Assembly (NCBI RefSeq): GCF_014204975.1
Contig: NZ_JACHMM010000001.1
Coordinates: forward strand, 6,076,037-6,140,036
DNA from: Jiangella mangrovi
GTDB lineage: Bacteria > Actinomycetota > Actinomycetes > Jiangellales > Jiangellaceae
Direction of reading: 5' to 3'
DNA: 64,000 bases
Shown: one piece after another, positions 25,355 to 33,360 of the stretch
Layout: the number at the start of each line of letters is the position of its first letter
Numbering within the stretch: position 1 is the stretch's first letter
Translations under genes and position numbers: made by a program
The notes under the pieces: model-generated
What the model was told of the DNA's origin: nothing
Seen by the model: the letters and a program-made list of their open reading frames with translations, nothing else
Databases searched by the model: none

Positions 25355-26731
25355 TCACTGGACGGTGAAGCCCTGTTCCTCGGCGTAGCCCACGACGTCG
25401 TCGTGCAGCGCGTCCGCGGCCTCGGACCCGGCGATCGAGCCCTGGTTGACGGCCGCGAGCTGCTCGGTCATGGCGTCGTAGTAGTACTGCTGTAGCGGGC
25501 TGTAGGTGAAGCCGCCGTACGCGTTCGCCGCCGGGACGTAGACCTCCTTGTTCGCCTGCTGGCCGCCGAAGAACTCCACCGCGAGGTCGGCGAAGGCCGG
25601 GTCCTCCAGGGCGTTGAGGTTCAGCGGGAAGATGACCTGGTTGGTCCAGCCGTCGGTGAGCGAGGCCTCGTCGGCGTAGATGCCGAAGGCCACCTTCGCG
25701 GCCAGTTCCGGGTCGGTCGCCTGGCTGGTCACCGAGAAGGCCGACCCGCCCCAGTTCACCTGCACCGGGTTGGCGGGGTCCCACTGGGGCAGCGGCGCGA
25801 CCGCGAACTGCCCGGAGTCCGCGCCCTCGCCCACGCCGGCGCCGGTGAGGTAGCCCGGAGCCCAGGCGGCGGAGATGTAGGTCGCGTAGTCGCCGTTGAT
25901 GACGCCGGAGATGTACTCGGGCGTGAACTGGTCCTGCGTGCCGACCAGCCCCTTCTCGACCAGGCCGCCCCAATAGTCGAGCACGTCCTTCGACGCCTGG
26001 TCGTTCAGCTCGATCCCGATGTTCTCGGGGTCGGCGGTGTCATAGGAGAACGGGTCGGCGCCCTTCTGGATCTGCAGGGCCATCATGACCGCAGGCACGT
26101 TGGCCCCGAGGTCGCCGAAGAGCGGCCCGCCGGCGTCGCGCACCGTCTGCGCGGCCTGCTCATACTCAGCCCAGGTCGTGGGGGGCGTGATGCCGTACTG
26201 GTCGAAGATGTCCTTGCGGTAGATCATGCCCATGGGGCCACCGTCGACCGGGACGCCGTAGACCGCGTCGCCGACCGAGACGTCCTTCCAGGCGCCCTCG
26301 CTGTAGTTGTCGCGGACGTCCTCGTAGCCGTAGTCGCTGATGTCGACCAGCGCCTCCTGGATCTGGAACGTCGGGATGCGGTCGGCCTCGATCATGATGA
26401 CGTCGGGTGCCCCGGTGCCCGCGGCGATCGCCGTCTGGAACTTCTCGTACTCGTCGCCGCCCTGCCCGACGTTGGTCCAGCAGACCTGCACCTCGTCGTT
26501 CTGCTCGTTGAAGTTGTCGACGACCAGCTCCATGTTCGGGTACCACGCCCACAGCGTCACGGCCGGCAGGTCCGTCTTGGGGATGGTGTTCGTGCAGCTG
26601 CTGGCGTCGGACCCGCCACCACCACTACCGCCGTCGCTGCTGCTGGTGTCGTCATCGCCGGACGAGCAGGCGGCGAGCGTGCCCGCGAGGACGAGCGCCG
26701 TCGCCGCGGCGAGGAATGGCTTCCGCTTCAT
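25355..26731 (-). CDS. CUT1 sugar ABC transporter substrate-binding lipoprotein (arabinoside type)
   Basis: A 458-residue lipoprotein. MKRKPFLAAATALVLAG runs into the lipobox LAACSS and a long Ser/Gly/Asp linker. The mature fold is a family 1 sugar-binding protein (AVTLWAWYPNMELVVDNFNEQN, GTGAPDVIMIEADRIPTFQ, YGVPVDGGPMGMIYRKDIFDQYG). It is first in an operon with two permeases, GH51 and LacI, so arabino-oligosaccharides are the likely ligand. A LacI-type operator and a TTGACA/CATAGT promoter lie upstream. Confidence 0.9.
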   Translation of the reverse strand: MKRKPFLAAATALVLAGTLAACSSGDDDTSSSDGGSGGGGSDASSCTNTIPKTDLPAVTLWAWYPNMELVVDNFNEQNDEVQVCWTNVGQGGDEYEKFQTAIAAGTGAPDVIMIEADRIPTFQIQEALVDISDYGYEDVRDNYSEGAWKDVSVGDAVYGVPVDGGPMGMIYRKDIFDQYGITPPTTWAEYEQAAQTVRDAGGPLFGDLGANVPAVMMALQIQKGADPFSYDTADPENIGIELNDQASKDVLDYWGGLVEKGLVGTQDQFTPEYISGVINGDYATYISAAWAPGYLTGAGVGEGADSGQFAVAPLPQWDPANPVQVNWGGSAFSVTSQATDPELAAKVAFGIYADEASLTDGWTNQVIFPLNLNALEDPAFADLAVEFFGGQQANKEVYVPAANAYGGFTYSPLQQYYYDAMTEQLAAVNQGSIAGSEAADALHDDVVGYAEEQGFTVQ

Positions 26732-26821
26732 TGCGTGGGTTCCCTTCGGGATGCGTGGGACGTGATGTCGGCGCGTCGCCGTTTCGACCCGGACCGTCGA
26801 CGCGGTCAACGGGTAAGCTTT

Positions 26822-26833
26822 TATAACGTTGTA
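26822..26833. promoter_or_regulatory. LacI-type operator TATAACGTTGTA upstream of arabinoside operon
   Basis: TATAACGTTGTA has the central CG dyad of LacI/GalR sites. It lies about 11-23 bases downstream of the predicted transcription start of the minus-strand operon, suited to roadblock repression. Related copies occur at 30273 and 31953/31969 in front of two esterase genes. Recognition by the product of 26980-28002, of 20818-21870, or both is inferred. Confidence 0.6.
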
Positions 26834-26851
26834 TGTTTAGCGATAAAGGTG

Positions 26852-26880
26852 ACTATGGCAATCCGCTCGGCCGGTGTCAA
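26852..26880 (-). promoter_or_regulatory. Promoter of the arabinoside transporter operon
   Basis: On the minus strand TTGACA (26880-26875) and CATAGT (26857-26852) are separated by exactly 17 bases, a strong housekeeping-type promoter for this GC content. It drives the gene beginning at 26731, leaving a leader of about 115 bases that contains the operator. Confidence 0.55.
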
Positions 26881-26898
26881 GAGTGGTCGCAGGCCTCG

Positions 26899-26916
26899 GT
26901 TCGGTAACGACCGAAC
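26899..26916. promoter_or_regulatory. Perfect palindrome GTTCGGT-AACG-ACCGAAC in the LacI promoter
   Basis: Two seven-base arms with a 4-base spacer form a perfect inverted repeat. It covers the expected -35 position of a plus-strand promoter whose -10 is TAGAAT at 26932-26937, upstream of the LacI gene at 26980. It differs from the ACGTTGTA operators, so it may be a second regulator's site. Confidence 0.45.
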
Positions 26917-26979
26917 GCCAGGCGGCCCCTCTAGAATGCGTGATTGCGCAGATGAGGCCGCGAAGACGAGGAGGCATGC

Positions 26980-28002
26980 GTGAGCCCGACGATGCACGAC
27001 GTGGCGCGCGTCGCCGGCGTCTCGATCAAGACCGTGTCGAACGTGATCAACGACTTCCCGCACGTCCGGCAGACGACCCGGCTGCGCGTCATGGCGGCCA
27101 TCGAGGAGCTCGGCTACCGCCCCAACCTGTCGGCACGGGGCCTGCGTTCCGGTCGCACGGGCGTCATCGGTCTCGCCGTGCCCGAGTTGCGGCAGAACTA
27201 CTTCGCGGAGCTGGCCGACGCCGTCATCCGCGCGGCCGAGAAGCACGACCTCGGCGTCCTGGTCGAGCAGACCAGCGGCGACCGCAACCGCGAGATCGCC
27301 GCCGTCACGGGCGCCGGCCGTCTGCGGCTGACCGACGGGCTGCTGTTCAGCCCCGAGCGCCTGGGACAGGACGATCGCCATCTGCTCAGCAACTCCTTCC
27401 CCTTCGTGATGCTCGGCGAGCGCATGTTCGGCGGCCCGACCGATCACGTGACGATGCACAACGTGAGCTCCGCCCAGGCCGCCGTCGAGCACCTGCTCGC
27501 CATCGGGCGCCGGCGCATCGCACTCATCGGCGCCCACCCCGACCAGCGTGAACAGGTGCGTTCGGCCGACCTGCGCGTCAAGGGGTACAAGGCGGCCCTC
27601 GAGGCGGCGGGTCTGCCGCTCGACCCGCAGCTCGTCCGGGTCGTGGCGCCGTGGCACCGCGAGAACGGCGCCGAGGCGATGCGCGACCTCATCGCGTCCG
27701 ACATCGAGTTCGACGGACTCTTCGCACTGAACGACACCCTGGCGCTCGGCGCGCTGCGCGCACTCGGCGACGCCGGCCGGCGAGTCCCGGACGACGTCGC
27801 CGTCATCGGGTTCGACGACATCGACGAGGCCCGGTTCTCCATCCCCTCGCTGTCCAGCGTCGACCCGGGCCGCGACGAGATCGCCGAGACCGCCGTCCAG
27901 CTGCTCGTCGAGCGCATCAACGAGAAGGGCGACGAGGAGCTCCCGCCCCGTCTCATCAAGCCGGAGTTCCGGATCGTCGCGCGCGAGTCCACCGCCACTT
28001 GA
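26980..28002 (+). CDS. LacI-family transcriptional regulator
   Basis: A 340-residue LacI/GalR repressor. The helix-turn-helix is MHDVARVAGVSIKTVSNVIN at residues 5-24 with hinge helix LSARGLRSGRTGVIGL; the effector domain contains LAVPELRQNYFAELADAVI and DVAVIGFDDIDEARFSIPSLSSVDP. GTG 26980 is preceded by GAGGAGG at six bases. It is divergent from the arabinoside operon and convergent with the tandem esterase gene, and both of those have ACGTTGTA operators, so it is the prime candidate repressor of this block. Confidence 0.92.
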   Translation: MSPTMHDVARVAGVSIKTVSNVINDFPHVRQTTRLRVMAAIEELGYRPNLSARGLRSGRTGVIGLAVPELRQNYFAELADAVIRAAEKHDLGVLVEQTSGDRNREIAAVTGAGRLRLTDGLLFSPERLGQDDRHLLSNSFPFVMLGERMFGGPTDHVTMHNVSSAQAAVEHLLAIGRRRIALIGAHPDQREQVRSADLRVKGYKAALEAAGLPLDPQLVRVVAPWHRENGAEAMRDLIASDIEFDGLFALNDTLALGALRALGDAGRRVPDDVAVIGFDDIDEARFSIPSLSSVDPGRDEIAETAVQLLVERINEKGDEELPPRLIKPEFRIVARESTAT

Positions 28003-28009
28003 CGCGGTC

Positions 28010-28051
28010 CCGTCGCCGGCGCCGGTCTGCGGACGCCGGCGCCGGCGACGG
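28010..28051. terminator. Bidirectional hairpin terminator between LacI and tandem esterase
   Basis: A perfect 16-bp stem (left arm 28010-28025 beginning CCGTCGCCGG, right arm 28036-28051 ending CGGCGACGG) with a 10-base loop sits in the 63-bp gap between two convergent genes. The length and position make a bidirectional terminator very likely even without a U-tract. Confidence 0.75.
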
Positions 28052-28065
28052 ACGACTGCCCGCCC

Positions 28066-30258
28066 CTACTTGAACAACAGGGGCGCGAAGTCGATGAGGT
28101 TCCTCTGCCACGCGTCCCAGCCGTGCGGACCCGGTGTCGGCCCGTCGAACACGTAGTCGATGCCGAGCTGGTCCATGACCGGCAGCGAGCTCATGAAGGA
28201 CGGATACACGAAGTCCGTGGGGTCGCCGACGTAGATCTTCAGCAGGGTCGTCCCGTCGTTGATCGCGTCGGCGTCGACGCCGGTCGCACTGCCGAACCCG
28301 GCCGAGAAGGCTCCGACGTAGGCGAACTCACCCGGGTGCGTCTTGAGCACCGTGTAGGTCTGCCCGCCGCCCATCGAGAGGCCGGCGAGGGCCTGCTTCG
28401 ACGGCTCGTCGGAGATGTTGTACGCGGCGCGCGCCGCGGGTGCGAGGTTCTCGAGCAGCTCCCTGGTGAAGTTCGAGGAGTTGCCGTTGCCCATCACGAC
28501 GACCATCGGCTCGAGGTTGCCGTCGAGGTAGTGGTGGTCGAGGATCTGCTTGGCCCGCCCCATCTCGATCCAGTCCGTGTAGTTCTGGCCGCCGCCGTGC
28601 TGGAGGTAGAACACGGGGTACGGCTCGGCCCGGTCGGGGTCGTAGCCGGGCGGGGTCCAGACGTAGGCCTTCCGCTCGGCCCCGGCGACGGCGCTCTGGT
28701 AGGTGAGCGTCTCGACGGCGCCGCCCTGCCCTTCGGGCACGTCGGCGACCATGCGGGCCGACTCCCCCGGGATGAAGAACGTGCTCCACGTGGGCTCGGT
28801 GGTGACGCGGGTCGGGTTCGAGGCGTCCTTCGTGGAGACGCGGTCGACGATGAACCGGTAGTAGTGGAAGCCGGGCTTCAGCGGCCCGACGGTGGCACGC
28901 CAGCGGTCGCCGGAGCGGGTCATCTCGACGCGGACCCAGCTGCCGCCCGGCGCCCAGTTGCCCCATACGGTGACGTTCTGCGCGTCCTTGAACGCCGTGG
29001 TGGTCTCGAAGGTGACGAAGCCGTCCTCGGTGATCCACGGCGTCGGGGTGGTGCCGGCGGGCGGCAGGCGGAACTCGGACTCGAGCGGGAGGTGCCCCGG
29101 GCTGGGGCCGTCGTCCTCCACGTCGCGGAAGAGCCGTGGCATGAAGTCGACCAGGTTCTCCTGCCAGGCGTTCCAGTTGTGCCCGCGGTCGGGGTTGACG
29201 CCGTCGAACTGGTACTCGACGCCGGCCTGGTCGAGCTGCTGCATGAGGCGGAAGTCGAGGTTGTACGCCAGGTCGGTGACGTTGCCCGTGTAGATGCGCA
29301 GGAGCTCGGTGCCCTCGTTGATCTCGGCGGCGTCGACACCGGAGGCGTTGCCGAAGTAGAAGCCGGCGAACGAGCCGACGTAGGCGAACTCACCCGGACG
29401 CTCGAACACGGTGCTCAGCGTCTGGAAACCACCCAGGGAGAGCCCGGCGAGTGCTTGCTGCGAGGGGCTGTGCGAGATGTTGTAGTCGTGGCGGGCCTCC
29501 CGCATGATGTTGCGCAGCAGCTCCTTCTGGAAGTCCGGCACGTTCCCGTCGCCCATCACGACGACCATGGGCTCCATCTCGCCCCGGAGCGTGAGGTTGT
29601 CGAAGATCTGCTTCGCGCGACCCACCTCGACCCAGTCGCGGTAGCCCTGGGCGCTGCCGTGCTGCAGGTACAGCACCGGGTACGGCTGACGCCGGTCGGC
29701 GTCGTAGCCCGGCGGCGTCCACACGAGGGCCGACCGCTCCCCGCGGGTGACGGTGCTGCGGTAGGTCATCGTCTCGATGGCACCGCCCTGGCCCTCGGGC
29801 ACGTCGGCCAGCAGGCTCGCGGACTCGCCGGGGACGAAGAACGTGCTCCACTCGGGCTCGGACGCCACGCTCGTGGGGTTCGTCGGGTCCTTGACGACCT
29901 TCGTGTCGTCGGCGGTGAACTGGTAGTAGTACAGGCCGGGCTCGAGCGGGCCCATGACCGACGTCCAGTTGCTGCCCCGGCGCGTGAGGCCCCACTGGGC
30001 CCAGTTGGCCGACGGGCCGAAGTTGCCCTCCGCGACGACCTGCGACACGGCGCCGAACGTCTCCTCGACCTCCGCGGCCGAGATCGTGAACGTGACGAAG
30101 CCGTCGTCGTCCACGGTGACCCACGGCGTGGCGGCGGCAACGGTCTGTGGTGCGGCGACCAGGGTCGCGGTCGCCATGGTGGCGCCGATGGCGAACGCGG
30201 CGAGCCGCGCGCGTAACCCCCTGCGGCGCGTGGGACTCCGGTGAGATGTCATCACCAT
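28066..30258 (-). CDS. Secreted tandem-duplicated CE1-type esterase (two E-set plus two hydrolase modules)
   Basis: A 730-residue secreted protein with signal peptide to about residue 43. It contains two full copies of one module: E-set/CBM48-like domain (about 45-160 and 405-515) then an alpha/beta hydrolase (about 160-380 and 515-730). Both catalytic centres look intact: Ser274 in AGLSLGG with His360 in RGHNWNAW, and Ser628 in AGLSMGG with His712 in GPHGWDAW. The hydrolase modules resemble CE1 feruloyl/acetyl-xylan esterases. Neighbouring GH51 and transporter genes suggest removal of ferulate or acetate from arabinan or arabinoxylan side chains. An ACGTTGTA operator ends 15 bp upstream of the ATG; GGAGAGG provides the ribosome site. 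A double-active-centre esterase of this layout is unusual. Confidence 0.85.
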   Translation of the reverse strand: MVMTSHRSPTRRRGLRARLAAFAIGATMATATLVAAPQTVAAATPWVTVDDDGFVTFTISAAEVEETFGAVSQVVAEGNFGPSANWAQWGLTRRGSNWTSVMGPLEPGLYYYQFTADDTKVVKDPTNPTSVASEPEWSTFFVPGESASLLADVPEGQGGAIETMTYRSTVTRGERSALVWTPPGYDADRRQPYPVLYLQHGSAQGYRDWVEVGRAKQIFDNLTLRGEMEPMVVVMGDGNVPDFQKELLRNIMREARHDYNISHSPSQQALAGLSLGGFQTLSTVFERPGEFAYVGSFAGFYFGNASGVDAAEINEGTELLRIYTGNVTDLAYNLDFRLMQQLDQAGVEYQFDGVNPDRGHNWNAWQENLVDFMPRLFRDVEDDGPSPGHLPLESEFRLPPAGTTPTPWITEDGFVTFETTTAFKDAQNVTVWGNWAPGGSWVRVEMTRSGDRWRATVGPLKPGFHYYRFIVDRVSTKDASNPTRVTTEPTWSTFFIPGESARMVADVPEGQGGAVETLTYQSAVAGAERKAYVWTPPGYDPDRAEPYPVFYLQHGGGQNYTDWIEMGRAKQILDHHYLDGNLEPMVVVMGNGNSSNFTRELLENLAPAARAAYNISDEPSKQALAGLSMGGGQTYTVLKTHPGEFAYVGAFSAGFGSATGVDADAINDGTTLLKIYVGDPTDFVYPSFMSSLPVMDQLGIDYVFDGPTPGPHGWDAWQRNLIDFAPLLFK

Positions 30259-30272
30259 TGATTCCTCTCCCT

Positions 30273-30286
30273 GTATAACGTTGTAC
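30273..30286. promoter_or_regulatory. LacI-type operator GTATAACGTTGTAC
   Basis: A 14-bp near-perfect palindrome (one mismatch pair) directly upstream of the ribosome site of the tandem esterase gene. It matches the sites at 26822 and 31953/31969 in the core ACGTTGTA. Repressor bound here would block initiation or elongation into 28066-30258. Confidence 0.6.
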
Positions 30287-30294
30287 TGACGGCT

Positions 30295-30336
30295 CCGGCC
30301 CGCCCGCTCGGTCTGCCGTTGCTGTGGGCGGGCCGG
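30295..30336 (-). terminator. Stem-loop between the two esterase genes
   Basis: CCGGCCCGCCC and GGGCGGGCCGG form an 11-bp stem with a 20-base loop just after the stop of the esterase at 30347-31888 and before the operator of the next gene. It likely terminates or attenuates the upstream transcript, implying the tandem esterase also has its own promoter. Confidence 0.5.
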
Positions 30337-30346
30337 CGTGAGGGGA

Positions 30347-31888
30347 CTACTGCCGGTATTCCAGGTTGGCGATGATCTTCGCGGCCGTCTCGACGAGCTC
30401 CGCCGCCTGCTCCGCGGTCAGCTTCGCGTCGCTCTCGAGCTCGCCGACCTGGTCGACGAACGCGTTCAGCAGGTAGAGCGAGCCGTTCTCGTCGCGCGTG
30501 AGGAGCTCGTACGCCCGGTCGAGCTTCACCGTGAGGGCGTTGCGATTGCCCCGGTTCAGGCTCGTGCTCGCCACGCCGTCCTTCAGCACGTCGATCTCGT
30601 CGGCGAGGAACGCCTGCGGCTGCCACAGGTAGTCCCGGACGAACGTCGTGAACAGCTGGTTCCAGGCGTTGAAGTCGTGCGCGCCGGCGACGACGACGTT
30701 CTCGACGACCGCGTTGTCCAGTGCGGCGACCTGCGCGGCGTTGGGCAGACCGAAGTCCCACGCCCCGCCGCCGAAGAGGATGTAGGGCGCCGCGAGATCC
30801 GGCGTCGCGTTGTCGACGCGCGCACCGCCGCTCCAGGGGCCGTAGTAGCCGAACAGCGTGGGGTCCTGGTTGATGAGGTTCATCGTGACGATCCCGCCCG
30901 CCGACAGACCCGCGAAGGCCCGGTCCCGCGGCTGCGTCGAGACGTTGTAGGTGCTCTCGACGAACGGGAGGACGACGTCGCGAAGGTTGGGGTAGCCCGC
31001 TGCGGCGCTGCCCAGGTAGTTGGTGGCCGTGGTGACGACGATCGCGGGTTCGGTGACGCCGTCGTCGAGCAGGTTGTCCATGATGACCGGGACGTCGCCC
31101 ATGTTCATCCAGTCGGACTGATCCTGACCGCCGCCGTGCTGCATGTAGATCGTCTTGTACGGCTCGGCGCGGTCCGGGTCGTAGCCCGGCGGCAGGTACA
31201 CACCCATGGTCCGCGTGGCGGCGCCGACCTGGATCGGCACGTAGCTCCACGTGCCCTTCGCCGAGTCGGGCCGGGGGTTCTCGATCTCGCGCGCCGCGAG
31301 CGGGGCGTAGTCCTGCTTCTCCGCGTCGTACGGCACGTACACCTTGTTGAAGGCGCGCCGGGCGGTGCCGGTGAGGCCGTCGGGAGCGAAGATCGGCGAG
31401 TTCGCCGGGTCGGGCACCCACAGGCTCGTGTCGTCGTCGACGTAGAACCAGTACTGGTTGGCGCCGGCGGCCAGCGGCACGTCCGTGACCCAGTAGCCGT
31501 TGCCGGCGTTCGTCATCTCGACGTCGTAGGCGCCGCCGCCGCGCATGAGACCGGGCCGGAACTGCGACGGCTGGTAGACGGTCGGGTCGCCGGGATTCTC
31601 CCAGTCCCGCAGCAGGATGTCGGCGACGAACCGGACGCTGGTCGCGTCCGGGTCGTAGAGCACGAAGTGCCCGGTGTAGCCGGTCGGCGAGTCGGGGTCC
31701 TCGACGACGGTCGGCCCCGGCGTCAGGTCCACCTCGTCGGCCCGCGCCGCCACGGACGACATGCCCAGCACCATCGCCCCAGCGAGCGCCAGGGCCGCGA
31801 CCACGTTCAGGAGCCGGGCGCGACGGCCTCCGCCACCCCTCTCGCCCCACGCCTCTCCAGCCTGTCCGATCAGGTGCACGACCCTCAT
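30347..31888 (-). CDS. Secreted CE1-like esterase with C-terminal helical domain
   Basis: A 513-residue protein with a long Arg-rich n-region and hydrophobic signal (about residues 26-50). An E-set domain (about 55-175) precedes the hydrolase: LPPGYDPDRAEPYKTIYMQHG, nucleophile Ser329 in AGLSAGG, and His404 in GAHDFNAW. The last ~75 residues (about 438-513) are helical and resemble the FIMAH-type appendage found on secreted actinobacterial glycanases. ATG 31888 is chosen over GTG 31891 by spacing from GAGGAGG. Two tandem LacI-type operators lie upstream. Acyl specificity (feruloyl or acetyl) is unproven. Confidence 0.82.
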   Translation of the reverse strand: MRVVHLIGQAGEAWGERGGGGRRARLLNVVAALALAGAMVLGMSSVAARADEVDLTPGPTVVEDPDSPTGYTGHFVLYDPDATSVRFVADILLRDWENPGDPTVYQPSQFRPGLMRGGGAYDVEMTNAGNGYWVTDVPLAAGANQYWFYVDDDTSLWVPDPANSPIFAPDGLTGTARRAFNKVYVPYDAEKQDYAPLAAREIENPRPDSAKGTWSYVPIQVGAATRTMGVYLPPGYDPDRAEPYKTIYMQHGGGQDQSDWMNMGDVPVIMDNLLDDGVTEPAIVVTTATNYLGSAAAGYPNLRDVVLPFVESTYNVSTQPRDRAFAGLSAGGIVTMNLINQDPTLFGYYGPWSGGARVDNATPDLAAPYILFGGGAWDFGLPNAAQVAALDNAVVENVVVAGAHDFNAWNQLFTTFVRDYLWQPQAFLADEIDVLKDGVASTSLNRGNRNALTVKLDRAYELLTRDENGSLYLLNAFVDQVGELESDAKLTAEQAAELVETAAKIIANLEYRQ

Positions 31889-31952
31889 CACGTTCCTCCT
31901 CGAAGGCAGCGGGGCGCCGGACCACCGTCTGGCGACGCAAGGCTATCGATCG

Positions 31953-31980
31953 TTTACGACGTTGTAAATACGACGTTGTA
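31953..31980. promoter_or_regulatory. Tandem LacI-type operators upstream of the CE1-like esterase
   Basis: TTTACGACGTTGTAAA (31953-31968) and TACGACGTTGTA (31969-31980) lie side by side with dyad centres 14 bp apart. Together with 26822 and 30273 they define a consensus TA(T/C)(A/G)ACGTTGTA. They sit 65-92 bp upstream of the esterase start at 31888 and could also affect the plus-strand gene at 32076. Confidence 0.6.
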
Positions 31981-32075
31981 AACGGACTTCACCCGCCCGG
32001 CGGCAGGCCGGGATCGAGCGAACGCCGGGCCTTTCGGCTCTCGCCCCCGGAACCGGACGGGGACACGATTCGGAT

Positions 32076-32804
32076 GTGCTGGAGTCGCGCTTCCATCGCA
32101 AGCACCAGGGGCCGGCCGCCGGGTCCACGTGGTGGGCGCCCGGGGCTCGCGGCTGGTGGATCGCCGTGCTGTTCGCCATCGGGTCGGTGCTGTTCGCGGT
32201 CGGCTCCGTGCCCGCGTTCGGCAGCGCCGTCGGGGCCCGGTGGGACACCGCCACCTACTTCATCGGCTCCCTGTTCTTCACCTCGGCCTCGTTCCTGTCC
32301 TATCGGGAGGCCGTCGACGCCGGCCCGGAGACGCTCAACCCGGCACACCGGCGCTTCTTCGTCTACCAGCGCCGGCGGATCGACTGGTGGGCCACCGCCG
32401 TTCAGCTGGCCGGCACGCTGTACTTCAACGTCAGCACGGGAGTCGCCATGGTGGACAACCTGTCCGCCGAGGCCGCGCACCAGCACGTCTGGCGGCCCGA
32501 CGCCGTCGGCTCCGTCTGCTTCCTGGTCTCCAGCCTCCTGGCCTGGTACGAGGCCTGCCACGGCTGGGTCGCCTGGCGTCCGCGGTCGTGGTCCTGGTGG
32601 ATCACCCTGACCAACCTGATCGGGTCGATCGCGTTCGGCGTCTCCGCCGTGGCGGGCTACATCGACCCGCTCACCGGCCAGGTGCACGACCTCGCCCGAG
32701 CCAACACCCAGACCTTCATCGGCGCGGTGTGTTTCCTCATCGGCGCCGTGCTGCTGCTCCCCGAACGCACCAACGAGAGCACCGAACAGGCGAGCGCGTC
32801 CTAG
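32076..32804 (+). CDS. Six-helix integral membrane protein, YrhK-like internal repeat
   Basis: A 242-residue membrane protein with hydrophobic segments near residues 26-48, 58-76, 104-125, 143-160, 174-196 and 214-230. The pattern W-x-T...N/Q-x-x-G-S/T-x-x-F followed by (V/I)GS-x-x-F recurs, suggesting duplication of a three-helix YrhK-like unit. It starts at a GTG; an overlapping ATG two bases upstream opens a different frame. Function is unknown. It overlaps the convergent gene at 32801 by 4 bp, and its codon usage matches its high-GC surroundings. Confidence 0.75.
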   Translation: MLESRFHRKHQGPAAGSTWWAPGARGWWIAVLFAIGSVLFAVGSVPAFGSAVGARWDTATYFIGSLFFTSASFLSYREAVDAGPETLNPAHRRFFVYQRRRIDWWATAVQLAGTLYFNVSTGVAMVDNLSAEAAHQHVWRPDAVGSVCFLVSSLLAWYEACHGWVAWRPRSWSWWITLTNLIGSIAFGVSAVAGYIDPLTGQVHDLARANTQTFIGAVCFLIGAVLLLPERTNESTEQASAS

Positions 32805-33241
32805 GTGGCTTGCTCCAAGGCCATCTTGATTGACCGGGCCACATCCGAAGGATCGCGTGAGTCTGGACGAATGTAGGTGCCGGAAGGCTCGAAGCCACCC
32901 GCTGATCCAAGGTTCGCGAACGGACTGACCACCAACTCCCCCGATGCTCGCTCGACGCTGACAGCCTTGGCTCCCGCCATGAACTGTCTTTGAGAGCGCA
33001 CGCGGGCGAGCCTGTGGAGACGCTTCAGCCTGGCGGAGATCTCCTGGCTGGAAGCGGCGACGGTCCTCCCACTCGACTCCAGCGCTGCCATCACGAACTC
33101 GCCAAGCTCAGAGTCGTTGACCGTCTCGTCCAGCGCCCCCATGTGATCGTTGATGACCCCCACACCACTCGGCGTCGGAGAGTAGCCGGAGATGACGAAG
33201 CAACCGCCACGATGGACGACGACGACGCTGGCGGCGCTCAA
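32801..33241 (-). CDS. Small protein of lower GC, possible contact-dependent-inhibition immunity protein
   Basis: A 146-residue soluble protein: VISGYSPTPSGVGVINDHMGALDETVNDSELG occurs as separate stretches near residues 16-47, followed by SSGRTV and an Arg-rich helix, and it ends ARSIKMALEQAT. The GYSPTPSGVGV / SELGEFVMAALESSGRT layout recalls small proteins annotated in actinomycetes as CDI-system (CdiI-like) immunity proteins; this is a memory-based match only. No ATG or GTG start is available before residue 34; TTG 33241 is the first candidate and lacks a ribosome site. The DNA is visibly less GC-rich than its neighbours, consistent with transfer. No toxin gene is adjacent. Confidence 0.5.
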   Translation of the reverse strand: MSAASVVVVHRGGCFVISGYSPTPSGVGVINDHMGALDETVNDSELGEFVMAALESSGRTVAASSQEISARLKRLHRLARVRSQRQFMAGAKAVSVERASGELVVSPFANLGSAGGFEPSGTYIRPDSRDPSDVARSIKMALEQAT

Positions 33242-33360
33242 GGCAGGATCACGGTATCCAAGGTACGAGACTCGATCGCTCGTCGTGAGGTTCTGGACAC
33301 GTGGTCGCGTCGCGATGCCGGTAGCCCGTCGGCTGCGGGAGTTGCGTCTAGTCTTGAGCT

